A DNA stretch of 64,000 bases, taken from positions 124,001-188,000 of the forward strand of contig NZ_WINH01000004.1 of NCBI RefSeq assembly GCF_010993985.1. Reading direction: 5' to 3'. Positions 32,733 to 41,390 of this stretch are shown one piece after another (positions within the stretch are counted from its first letter, which is position 1; each line of letters begins with the position of its first letter). The position numbers were made by a program, and so were the translations under genes. The DNA is from Paraferrimonas sp. SM1919 (lineage in GTDB: Bacteria; Pseudomonadota; Gammaproteobacteria; Enterobacterales; Shewanellaceae). The notes under the pieces are model-generated. The model had not been told where the DNA came from and made no database searches. It was given only the letters and a program-made list of their open reading frames with translations.

Positions 32733-34487
32733 ATGAAAAAGCACTCTTCCGAAAAACTGTCCTCAATTGAGCAGTATCTATATATAAACGATTTCGCATT
32801 ATGCCTGCTGTGGTTGAAGAAAAACCGTGACAGCGTTGATAACTTATCTATCAAAGAGTTTGGCTATGTTAAGCACTCCCTCTTAGATGAGGTCGCTGAT
32901 ACTATTCTGCCGGGCTATCAGCCAAGTGCTAACAGAATATCAGAGTCAAAATTGACTATGATTTTGACCGTTCTTAATGAATTACTTGCCAGCGGCGAAT
33001 CATCGTACAGTGATTTATTCGAGTATTTATGCTCGATGGTATTACGTGATGATAGAAGCTTTATCGGCGGGCTAAACTTCTATCAACCCCTCACACAGCT
33101 ATGTGTTGACTTGTTAAACATCGATGAAGGCACAGTTTATTTGCCTTTTAATCACAGCTACATTTTTTCACAGGCGTTACCTGCACAAGTTGAAGCTGTT
33201 TATGAAGAAGAAAATCTAGATATTCAACTATTAGCGCACTGTCAAAGCCTGCTATTAGAACAGCCATTCTCTTTAAAACAAGTTGATCCCATTTATGGGC
33301 AGGATTACGCATCTGATAGTAAAGTGAAAACCTATGATTATTGTTTAACCGTACCTAAATTTGATATAAGGAACCGAGAAGAAGTTTCTCATAAGGCTGG
33401 TGACTTCCCTGTTGGCACACGGCAGGCATTTGCTGAAGTTTGTCACGCAATAAATCACAGCAAAGGCAAAACTATTGCTCTTTTACCAGCTCATGAACTA
33501 TTCAGAAAGGAAGCCGATTCGTTTCGAAAGCAACTAATAGAAGATAATCTATTAGAAGGGGTTATTAAGTTGCCCATAAAGCTAGCCAGTAGTAGGGGAA
33601 GAAACCTGTTACTGATTTTCAATAATATTAAAGAAACAAGTCAAGTTGTCTTTATGGATGCAAATAATGAAAACTTCGTCGCGAATGGATTAGCTTCTAA
33701 GGGGATTTATTCAAGAGCGCACCAAAAGTTAGATGCTTCGGCAATTCTTGAAGAATTCAGTACAGGCAATTCTGACTTTAGTACAGTTTGTGATAACGAA
33801 ATATTGTTAGCCAATAATGCCATTTTGGATCCGGCTTATTATTTAACAATTACTACGTCTGAACATCAGCAAAAAATGCTGGAACATGAAGCATATTTGC
33901 AGCAACATAATGCGGTTGCACTAGAAGAGTATTTTGAAGTGATATCACCAACGACGCCATTAAAAAACGTTGAAAGTGACGACGCTATTACTGCAACAAG
34001 TTACAGCTTACAAAAAGATGCTGACAGGATAGGTTGCTTAACAGGTGAGGGCCGTAAGCTAAAAATAAGGCCCCCCCGTAACGAAAGAGCGTTGAATTAT
34101 CAACTTAGACAAAATGACATCTTAATTCAGCGCTTAGGTCCAAGAGAAAGCCATGGCTACGGTAAAGCTGCTCTAGTGCATGAAGCGGTAGCAACAAACA
34201 GCTTTTGTAATCATGCCTACATCCTTAGATTAAAAGAGGGTTTGGATACTAAGAATATTCCTGCATTTATGATGTATTTCCAATCTAAGTACTGGGCTAA
34301 TGAACTCGATAAGTTGCATATAGGCGGCATAACACCAGTATTGCCAGCTAATGCAGTAAAGTATCTAAAGGTGCCTTCCTATAGCCCTGCAATACTTGAG
34401 CACTTGCAGCAGGCGTGGCAACTAAAGCTAGAAATCAATAGCAACATTGAGTCGTTAATTACTGATTTAGAAAATATTGGCTTATAG
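32733..34487 (+). CDS. Degenerate N6-adenine methyltransferase fused to a specificity-like domain
   Basis: 584 residues shaped like HsdM followed by an HsdS-like target domain, but with key residues missing. The SAM site expected as DPxxGTGGF reads TVYLPFNHSYIF (near 135-146) after an FYQP segment in place of the usual FTPRP. The catalytic NPPF is replaced by TVPKFDIRN near 206. The following HsdM-like helices (LPAHELFRKEADSFRKQL, GVIKLPIKLASSRGRNLLL) are kept. From ~440 an S-subunit-like end follows (RQNDILIQRLGP, GGITPVLPANAVKYLKVP, then a long helix). It is probably a catalytically dead DNA-recognition protein. It follows the DprA-like gene by 224 bp; a weak ribosome-binding site precedes the ATG. 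Confidence 0.7.
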   Translation: MKKHSSEKLSSIEQYLYINDFALCLLWLKKNRDSVDNLSIKEFGYVKHSLLDEVADTILPGYQPSANRISESKLTMILTVLNELLASGESSYSDLFEYLCSMVLRDDRSFIGGLNFYQPLTQLCVDLLNIDEGTVYLPFNHSYIFSQALPAQVEAVYEEENLDIQLLAHCQSLLLEQPFSLKQVDPIYGQDYASDSKVKTYDYCLTVPKFDIRNREEVSHKAGDFPVGTRQAFAEVCHAINHSKGKTIALLPAHELFRKEADSFRKQLIEDNLLEGVIKLPIKLASSRGRNLLLIFNNIKETSQVVFMDANNENFVANGLASKGIYSRAHQKLDASAILEEFSTGNSDFSTVCDNEILLANNAILDPAYYLTITTSEHQQKMLEHEAYLQQHNAVALEEYFEVISPTTPLKNVESDDAITATSYSLQKDADRIGCLTGEGRKLKIRPPRNERALNYQLRQNDILIQRLGPRESHGYGKAALVHEAVATNSFCNHAYILRLKEGLDTKNIPAFMMYFQSKYWANELDKLHIGGITPVLPANAVKYLKVPSYSPAILEHLQQAWQLKLEINSNIESLITDLENIGL

Positions 34488-34870
34488 TTTCCAAATAGTT
34501 TAAGTGTACTCATGCGGGGTACACTTAAATTAGACCCACCTTCATCTTCCGTTCTGAATAATAAGTGTTCAATTGAGCTTTCAATTTGACAAGACACCGT
34601 GTTACTACTTCTCTAACAGTATTTATAAACATAGCGATTTAATAACTTCAATTTAAATAAGTACTTACAAATACAGCTAAGTTACTCGTATTTTTTATGA
34701 CCTATGTAAACCTCTAATGCTCGGTTAAACATTGCACATTAATAGCTTATTTTGGTGTTTATTAGTAAGCCGGATATGGTCAACTTGATAAAATTTTACT
34801 TTTCTACTTTTAATAAAACACTTAGCTTGAAACCTACCTATATAACCCTCTGTATTAGTAGTAACAGGAA
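34488..34870. other. 383-bp intergenic region with an 11-bp inverted repeat
   Basis: No gene could be supported. Right after the preceding stop, TTTAAGTGTAC (34499-34509) and GTACACTTAAA (34519-34529) form a perfect 11-bp stem with a 9-base loop, a likely terminator or the footprint of an old insertion. The rest is AT-rich (runs such as AAAATTTTACTTTTCTACTTTT) and presumably contains the promoter for the Zorya-like genes. No WYL operator or AAGCTT palindrome was seen here. Confidence 0.6.
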
Positions 34871-35206
34871 ATGAGTGACTTAAAAGATTTAATCAATGAA
34901 ATCATAGCAATTAACCACGCCTGGAAATTATCAAAAGATAGGTTTGGTGATGCTTTTCCTGCCACAAAGTCCTTAAGGGACAGCAAGTCTTTAATGCAAG
35001 CACACTTATTGCGGGACTTCCCTAACGACAGTTTTTTAAAAGTGGCTACCGATAACAATGAACATGCGGATGAGCTTTTTAGCGTGCGCTTAAAAACACC
35101 GATAAAAATAGGCAATCTAACCAGAAGTGATGCTGAGCATTTGCCTGTGCGTATAGCGAAAGAAATCTTTTTACAACATGAACTTGAAAAATTTTTAACC
35201 CGATAA
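34871..35206 (+). CDS. Unknown 111-residue protein leading the Zorya-like genes
   Basis: Soluble, mostly helical, with a basic patch (KSLRDSKSLMQAHLLRDFP) and an LTRSDAEHLPVRIAKEIFLQ segment. ACAGGAA lies directly against the ATG, so spacing is poor and expression may be weak or the true start slightly downstream. It ends 8 bp before zorA and should be co-transcribed with it. No standard Zorya component matches; it may be a small accessory or regulatory protein of this variant. Confidence 0.55.
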   Translation: MSDLKDLINEIIAINHAWKLSKDRFGDAFPATKSLRDSKSLMQAHLLRDFPNDSFLKVATDNNEHADELFSVRLKTPIKIGNLTRSDAEHLPVRIAKEIFLQHELEKFLTR

Positions 35207-35214
35207 GTAGTATT

Positions 35215-37260
35215 ATGAATTTTATAACTTCAATTATTGCCGACCCAATAACGTTTACCTTTTTAATAATTTTGTTCGCTATTTTCAGTATCTTGACAGT
35301 AAAAGATTATTTGTCGAGAAAAGCTTTAGAAAAAAACACAACAAACCTAATCGAACTGCTTAAACAAAAAGAGCCGCTAGCAGTACAAAACTATAGTGAT
35401 GGTTCAATTAAAAGCTGGGTATTTGATAGCCTTAACTTGCGTAATAGCAGGCCAGTGATCCGTGATAATAAGTGGCTTACCAATAAGCCACTTCAACAAC
35501 TTACGTTAACCTATGATTTCAATCGTTATAAGCTAGGGCCGGCGCTACTGACCAGCTTTGGTGTTACAGGAACATTTCTTGGCATTACCCTCGGCTTGAA
35601 AGATTTTGATACCGCGGGCAATTCTCAAGCACTGATTGACTCAGCTAATTTATTGCTTGTCGGCATGAAAACTGCCTTTGTCACTTCCCTTGTAGGCATT
35701 GCACTATCTGCTGTTTTTATGTTGCTAAACAAGCTTAACGCCAGCCAAGTTATAAAGGCGCAAAATAAACTGCAAGCATGTATTTATGACAACTGTATTG
35801 AAGAAACAGCCGTTCATTATTTGCGCCACATAGCATCACAAGATAATCAGGCAGAAGTAGAGCAACAGCAACAGTTTACAAGTGCGATTACTTCACTATC
35901 AGATAAGCTGGGCAGCGTCACTGAACATTTTGAAACCATGGCGGAATCTTTTAATGGCGACAAACTTGTGTCTGGAATTGCAGCTGCATTTGATAAGGGG
36001 TTAGAAGAGAAGTTAAGCCCTGCATTAACCAGTATTGCTGAAGAAATTAAAACCTTAAAAGAGGTCAAAGAGCAAAACCAACAAGAGTTAGCTCAGCTTT
36101 TAGTGACTCAAATTAAAGAGCAAATTGTAGAACCGTTAACTACGAAAATGGAAGAAACCACTAAGGCGGTTGCTAATAGTAATGAAGCCACGACTCGCTT
36201 GAATGAAAACGTAGAAGAAATTATTAAAGCTACCGCTGAAACCACGCAAACAATTGCAAAATTCCAAGACAATACCCTAGAAAAATTAAAAGATTTTGCA
36301 GAATCCCTATCTAAAACTTTAGCAAGCTTTAAAGACGATACTAAAGGGGCGATGGCTGAGATGTCAGGCGAAGTAAAAGCAATGCTGCAAACAGCCACGG
36401 AAGGCATGGAAGAGCAACGCCAAGCTTTTGAACAAAGTGCACAAACGGCTTCACAGGCATTTACTAATATCTCGGGGAAAATGGAGGAAAGCCTAGATAA
36501 ACGTACGAAAGCAGAAAAAGAACTACTAGAAAGTGTAGCAACACGCATTGGTACTCTTTTAGAAGAGTCTAAAAAAATCTTTGAAGGTCAATCAACAGCT
36601 ATTAAAGCGGTTGGTAAAGAAGCTGCAGAATTAATGGGCACAGCCAAAACTGAGCTTCAACAAGGTTTAGGTGATATTGATACCAAAGTAGTCAATATGT
36701 CACAAACAGTACAGAAAGAACTAGAAGCATTTAGGATTCAATACCAGCAAAAGCTATCTGAATACTTTGAAAAACAGAATGAAATATTAGAGCAAAGCCT
36801 CAGTAACCAGAAAGATGGTTTAAATGAGGTCGTAAATAACTTTAAACAAGTTTTCAAAGATGAATATAAAACACGCTTAAAGCTACTTAAAGACTTAACT
36901 GAGCAATATAGCAAACTGCAACAATCAGCAGATGCCATAACTCGTTTAGCGGAAGCAGTCGGTCTTAACAGCGCGGCTAAAATGAAAGAGCTGCAAGCAG
37001 TGTCGGAATCATTAAGTAAACAAGTATCATATTTGCAGAAGGAATATAAGGCAGCTTCTGGCGAGTTTAAAACATTGACGCAACAATTGCCTGCGGAAAT
37101 GGATAAATATTTCACTAGGGCGAATAAATCAGTTGAAAAGTTTTTTAATGTATTTGATAAAGAAGCTGCTGCAATTCATAAGCAGCTGCATGAAGCAGCG
37201 CAATTCTTAGTGATGGCCGAAACCACAAGACAGCAACTTTCTGAAACTAAAGCAAGCTAA
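35215..37260 (+). CDS. zorA: ZorA-like MotA/TolQ-type proton-channel subunit with long coiled-coil tail
   Basis: 681 residues. A first membrane helix at ~10-30 (ITFTFLIILFAIFSILTV) is followed by a cytoplasmic loop. Two more helices have the MotA/TolQ/ExbB pattern (LTSFGVTGTFLGITLGL at ~120; VGMKTAFVTSLVGIALSAVF at ~155-175). From ~210 to 670 the chain is a charged coiled coil (ELAQLLVTQIKEQIVEP, TELQQGLGDIDTKVVNMS), like the intracellular tail of ZorA. In Zorya, ZorA with ZorB forms a proton-driven inner-membrane motor that senses phage infection. The overlap and order with zorB and an EH-signature gene support the call. Confidence 0.88.
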   Translation: MNFITSIIADPITFTFLIILFAIFSILTVKDYLSRKALEKNTTNLIELLKQKEPLAVQNYSDGSIKSWVFDSLNLRNSRPVIRDNKWLTNKPLQQLTLTYDFNRYKLGPALLTSFGVTGTFLGITLGLKDFDTAGNSQALIDSANLLLVGMKTAFVTSLVGIALSAVFMLLNKLNASQVIKAQNKLQACIYDNCIEETAVHYLRHIASQDNQAEVEQQQQFTSAITSLSDKLGSVTEHFETMAESFNGDKLVSGIAAAFDKGLEEKLSPALTSIAEEIKTLKEVKEQNQQELAQLLVTQIKEQIVEPLTTKMEETTKAVANSNEATTRLNENVEEIIKATAETTQTIAKFQDNTLEKLKDFAESLSKTLASFKDDTKGAMAEMSGEVKAMLQTATEGMEEQRQAFEQSAQTASQAFTNISGKMEESLDKRTKAEKELLESVATRIGTLLEESKKIFEGQSTAIKAVGKEAAELMGTAKTELQQGLGDIDTKVVNMSQTVQKELEAFRIQYQQKLSEYFEKQNEILEQSLSNQKDGLNEVVNNFKQVFKDEYKTRLKLLKDLTEQYSKLQQSADAITRLAEAVGLNSAAKMKELQAVSESLSKQVSYLQKEYKAASGEFKTLTQQLPAEMDKYFTRANKSVEKFFNVFDKEAAAIHKQLHEAAQFLVMAETTRQQLSETKAS

Positions 37261-37262
37261 CT

Positions 37263-37925
37263 ATGAATTTAAACAGTCAAACTCAGAAATTAACCCCCGA
37301 GCAAGATGATGGCGGCATATGGCTTTCTATTGGTGATTTAATGTCAGTATTGCTGATGATATTTGCATTGCTTTTTATTAGTGCCTTGGTGCAAATCACT
37401 GAATTTGAAGAATCAAAAGAAAGCACCAGAATTATTATCATTAAAGGCATTAATGATGCCCTGCAGCATGCCGGCATTGAAGTTCAGGCCGATACTGATA
37501 GTGGTGATATTTCAATTTTAGATTTAATTTTGTTCGATCAAAACCAGTATCAGTTAAAACCCTCTGGCAAGGCCTTCTTAAAGAAGTTCATCCCAATCTA
37601 TGCCGATGTGATTTTTCAGAACGAGGAGACAGCCAACGAAGTTGCCCGTATTGTGATTGAAGGTCATTCAAGCTCGGAAGGGTATTTCACACGGAACATG
37701 GAACTCAGTGTACTGCGGGCGAATAGCGTGGCCACTTATATACGCTGGATGGCCTTTGAGCATAAGAATGATTTTTTCAATAAAATCATTGTGTCAGGCC
37801 GAGGACCAATAGAGGCGGATCAAAACAGTGTTGACTCTGCCGACAGAAAAGTGAAGTTTAAGTTTCAGTTTAAAGACGAAAGCTTTTTAGGCAATTTTAA
37901 CGAGGTAACACCGAATGTTCGCTGA
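37263..37925 (+). CDS. zorB: ZorB-like MotB/OmpA-type stator subunit
   Basis: 220 residues. A cytoplasmic N-terminus is followed by one membrane helix (WLSIGDLMSVLLMIFALLF, about 21-39), carrying the aspartate expected to conduct protons in MotB/TolR proteins (GDLMS). The periplasmic part is an OmpA/MotB-type peptidoglycan-binding domain (LILFDQNQYQLKPSGKAFL, VIEGHSSSEG, MELSVLRANSVATYI). It starts 2 bp after zorA and overlaps the ZorC-like gene by 11 bp. The complete ZorAB pair argues that the motor part is functional. Confidence 0.9.
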   Translation: MNLNSQTQKLTPEQDDGGIWLSIGDLMSVLLMIFALLFISALVQITEFEESKESTRIIIIKGINDALQHAGIEVQADTDSGDISILDLILFDQNQYQLKPSGKAFLKKFIPIYADVIFQNEETANEVARIVIEGHSSSEGYFTRNMELSVLRANSVATYIRWMAFEHKNDFFNKIIVSGRGPIEADQNSVDSADRKVKFKFQFKDESFLGNFNEVTPNVR

Positions 37926-40179
37926 ACCTGTTATACCTAAAAAAAACAGTTTAATAAAAGTAAAAGCTAGTGATACAGCCCTGCAAATACAAGTCACTGG
38001 TGTGCTACCGAGCAACCCACCTAAAACCTTAGAAAAAATACTTGAACTGCTAAAGCGCGGAGAGGGTGATCGCATAGCAGTGATGGAGTGGTTATGGTCC
38101 ATTGAAGATAATTCACAATGGGAAATGCTGCCGTTTGAAGATAACTTTGATGCAATCATTCTCTACTGGCAAGCCATATTGCATTATGGGCATATCGCTA
38201 AAATGGCATTTTTCAAATTGGCTCTTGTATTTGATGGTAACCCTAATGAATTAGGTGCAGATTTTTTAAAGGGTTACGATACTGCATCACCGTTTTTACA
38301 ATCCAGCAATACCTACAAAGATAAAGTTGAGTGGTTAGAGGCGATTAAAGCATGCCAAACCAATAGTGATGGCATTTTAACTATGGCGAAACAGTGTGCT
38401 GCGCACTTACAAACACCGCAAGCCAGAATAACCCACTTAACCTTGCCTAGTGTAAATACTTATTTAGAAAGGGTATATAAAGCTGTACCGGACTTTGCCA
38501 CGGACAGCAATAGTTCTATCAACTGGTTTTATGATTGTTTTAAAACCCTCAAAGTAACGCAAGACAAAGTCGATTTTATTGAGTTGGCCCTCCAGCAATC
38601 ATATAGTAAGGCCAGCTGTCTGCCATTTATGGCTATCATAAAATCACATTGCCACCCTGATGCAACAAATAGCCTCTGGTTATATTTTTCGACCGAGGCG
38701 CAGGCGAAAATAACCAAGTTATTGCAATTAACAGATTTCTATTACCTAAAAAGTCTTTCTAAGGCATTAACCACAGAGCAGGCTGCAACTGAGCTAGGTT
38801 TAAGTGAAACCGAGCAAAATAATATTCGAAGTCGCACCGCTTTTTGGTCGAATTATAGGGCACAGTTTGTAAGGTTTAAGGCAATTTTACCAATTAACAC
38901 TTATGACTTCCTGCGAAGCGAATCCAAAGTGTTAATGAAGCACGCCATAAAGACAGCTCGAGCTGACGATAAAACAGAAGCTTTAATTTTTTCAACTGAG
39001 ACGCTAATAGTTGTAGAGTTTTTAAGGAAAGGTAATAGTGAAGTAAGGCTTTTCAAAAAAAATAATTGGATAGAACAGCAGCTATTCGATAAAGCAAAGT
39101 CGTTAGATTATATTTATGAACTATTTCAAGATGAAGCTCATGACCACATTACATTATGGCAATACTATCTAGAAAAAATGCTAAGGCAACGTTTTGGCTT
39201 AGCAGCAGATAATAATGTAACTTCATTCACAGGTATCCCAAAAGCATTCTCTAATTATAGCCATAAGGATGGTTTGACAGTTAAGCCTAATGAAGAGCTA
39301 CTAATTAAACGAAAAGTCGAGCTAGAAAGTTGGGCTGAAAAGTTTTGGAAATGGGAGTTAAACCTAAATAAATATAAGTGCAGTAAGGTAAGTGGTGCTG
39401 TTCGAGTCAGTAACTTAAAACATGATATGCATAAAGCAATGGTTGCCAAACATCTTGGCAATGACAATGAATATCAACATCACCTAAAAAAAGCTGCCGA
39501 TGCCAAGCACCCAGAAGCACTATTTCAGCTTGCATGTGAAGAACGAAAAAGCTGTAATGATGTTTTTAGAGAAGTACAGGCGGAAAAATTAATATTTGAT
39601 CTCGCAGGGCAAGGGTTTGTTAAAGCACAGAAATACAAAAAAGAGAATAAATTAGAATTTCAACCACATAATGAAAGCCCACGTCATTGGATGGTAGCTT
39701 TAGATAATTTTTTAGAAAAATCAATGGTGCGTCAATCAGATTTTATTATCGATCTAATTACTAATGGGAAAGGTGTTTATATAACATCAGCCATGCAAAA
39801 AAAACTAGTGGAGTTATACAACACTACGCAGCAAGAAAACACCAAAAAGCTTTTAAGTACAGTTATTGGTGATGAGTACTTACCAGATAACGGTGCATAT
39901 AAAAATGAGGTGAAATGGTTAGAAGCGCTGGAGAATTTTCAACAGCTATTACCAAATCATCAAAGGGCACTATTATCTAAGCTTTATAATGATGGCAATT
40001 CCATACAGCGAAGAAAAATACGTGTAAAATTGACTACGTTACAACCTAAAGTAAATGAAACTGTGAGTGGCTATATTGCATCCATGCTGCGTGAAACGCG
40101 AGAAGCGATAACTAGCGATGAAAAAAATCAACAAGAACTAGATGACCAGCTACAAGCAGCTTTAGATGCTTTCAACTAA
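37915..40179 (+). CDS. zorC: ZorC-like EH-signature protein with Sel1-like C-terminal extension
   Basis: 754 residues, longer than type I ZorC as I recall it (~560). The EH-signature region lies at ~300-425: IRSRTAFWSNYRAQF, then VVEFLRKGNSEVRLFKKN (the E) and AHDHITLWQYYLEKMLRQRF (the H). After ~480 come Sel1-like pairs (AMVAKHLGNDNEYQHHLKKA, EALFQLACEE), and further helical repeats to the end. ZorC is thought to pass the motor signal to DNA or to the ZorD nuclease-helicase. Here no ZorD follows; the next gene is a CARF protein. GAGGTAACACCGA precedes the ATG inside zorB. Confidence 0.78.
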   Translation: MFAEPVIPKKNSLIKVKASDTALQIQVTGVLPSNPPKTLEKILELLKRGEGDRIAVMEWLWSIEDNSQWEMLPFEDNFDAIILYWQAILHYGHIAKMAFFKLALVFDGNPNELGADFLKGYDTASPFLQSSNTYKDKVEWLEAIKACQTNSDGILTMAKQCAAHLQTPQARITHLTLPSVNTYLERVYKAVPDFATDSNSSINWFYDCFKTLKVTQDKVDFIELALQQSYSKASCLPFMAIIKSHCHPDATNSLWLYFSTEAQAKITKLLQLTDFYYLKSLSKALTTEQAATELGLSETEQNNIRSRTAFWSNYRAQFVRFKAILPINTYDFLRSESKVLMKHAIKTARADDKTEALIFSTETLIVVEFLRKGNSEVRLFKKNNWIEQQLFDKAKSLDYIYELFQDEAHDHITLWQYYLEKMLRQRFGLAADNNVTSFTGIPKAFSNYSHKDGLTVKPNEELLIKRKVELESWAEKFWKWELNLNKYKCSKVSGAVRVSNLKHDMHKAMVAKHLGNDNEYQHHLKKAADAKHPEALFQLACEERKSCNDVFREVQAEKLIFDLAGQGFVKAQKYKKENKLEFQPHNESPRHWMVALDNFLEKSMVRQSDFIIDLITNGKGVYITSAMQKKLVELYNTTQQENTKKLLSTVIGDEYLPDNGAYKNEVKWLEALENFQQLLPNHQRALLSKLYNDGNSIQRRKIRVKLTTLQPKVNETVSGYIASMLRETREAITSDEKNQQELDDQLQAALDAFN

Positions 40180-40245
40180 TCACACTTGTTGAAGCACTGC
40201 CAAAGATGCTATTTTACTAAAAAATAACAAGGACGTTATTCATTA

Positions 40246-41385
40246 ATGAAACACATATTACTCGCCGTGGTGGGCGCAAGCCCACAGGTGGTGACAGAAA
40301 CCTTATACGGCATTATTCAAAGCGGTAAGCCTTTTCCTAAGGAAGTGCATTTAATTACCACCCAAAGCTGTGTGGAAGCATTGGTAAAGGGGCTGATTAC
40401 TGATGGCCAGCTAGCTAAACTATGTGCTGAATACGACCAGCCATTGCCGCAATTTAGCGAAGACAACATTCATTTAATTACCGATGATAAAGGTCAGCTG
40501 TTAACCGATGGTAAGTCGGAAGCCTGCCAAACCCATATTGCCGATTACCTAAACCGTACCGTAGCGAAATTCACCAGTGACAATGATACGGCCATTCATG
40601 CCAGTATAGCTGGTGGCCGTAAAACCATGGCGTTCTACATGGGCCTTGCCATGAGTATGTTTGCTCGCCAGCAAGATGTATTAAGCCATGTGCTTATTAA
40701 CAATGAGTTTGAATTTGTGCCAGACTTTTGGTTTCCCACCAAAGGCGATAATTTTATTGAAGCCCCACGAAAGGGTAGGCTGAACACTAAAGATGCGGAA
40801 GTCACCTTAGCGGAAATCCCATTTGTGCGAATGCGCAAAAGCCTAGATAAGCAGGTCATAAAAAGGGTACAAGATGCCAGTTTTAGTCAAGCGGTGCAAA
40901 CCTTAAACACACTGGTATCAAGTAAGCTAACGGTAAACATAAACCCTGAAACTAAAACCCTCACCATATCTGGACAAAGTATTAAGCTCAGCCCTAAAGA
41001 GTTAGCGTTTTATTTGTGGTTACTTGATATAGTAAAGCACAATGACGAGCTTAGGGTTGAAATGGATGAACGTGACCAATACAAGTTTGATAAAACCGCA
41101 ACCCATGCCGTGGGATTTTTAAAGGTGTACCAAACCATTGCGGCCGATCCTAGGGTATATCAAACATTTGGTACGGAATTAGGCACAGGTTATGAAGCCA
41201 AAACCCAGCCAATGACCAAAGAATTTGTGCAGCAGCAACGCTCAAACATAAATCGTAAGCTTACAAAACTACTACCCGCAGAAATTGCTGATAAAGTGAA
41301 GATACATTCACGCAACAACAAAAAGCAGGGATACACCAGTTACCGCATTAACATCATGGATTGCCATTTCACTATTGGGGAATAA
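40246..41385 (+). CDS. CARF-domain protein of the CRISPR-associated NE0113 type, copy 1
   Basis: 379 residues. The N-terminal Rossmann-like CARF domain starts with ILLAVVGASPQVVTETLYG and contains the ligand-binding motif ASIAGGRKTMAFYMGLAMSM (GGRKTM near 123). This is the layout of the NE0113 family named from CRISPR loci. The C-terminal ~170 residues include LSPKELAFYLWLL and look like a winged-helix output domain rather than a HEPN nuclease. CARF domains bind cyclic oligoadenylates or other nucleotides. No cas gene or repeat array is present. An AAGGACG site is weakly placed upstream; hsdR starts 5 bp after its stop, so it seems to belong to the type I RM operon. It is paralogous to the protein at 62519. 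Confidence 0.85.
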   Translation: MKHILLAVVGASPQVVTETLYGIIQSGKPFPKEVHLITTQSCVEALVKGLITDGQLAKLCAEYDQPLPQFSEDNIHLITDDKGQLLTDGKSEACQTHIADYLNRTVAKFTSDNDTAIHASIAGGRKTMAFYMGLAMSMFARQQDVLSHVLINNEFEFVPDFWFPTKGDNFIEAPRKGRLNTKDAEVTLAEIPFVRMRKSLDKQVIKRVQDASFSQAVQTLNTLVSSKLTVNINPETKTLTISGQSIKLSPKELAFYLWLLDIVKHNDELRVEMDERDQYKFDKTATHAVGFLKVYQTIAADPRVYQTFGTELGTGYEAKTQPMTKEFVQQQRSNINRKLTKLLPAEIADKVKIHSRNNKKQGYTSYRINIMDCHFTIGE

Positions 41386-41390
41386 ATATC

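Noticed and set aside
34499..34600. Remnant of an insertion sequence after the methyltransferase-like gene
   Set aside because: Only an inverted repeat is seen; there is no transposase fragment or target duplication that could be supported.
36108..37115. Long minus-strand open frames within zorA
   Set aside because: They mirror the coiled-coil codons of zorA and give serine/leucine/cysteine-rich sequence without a start signal.
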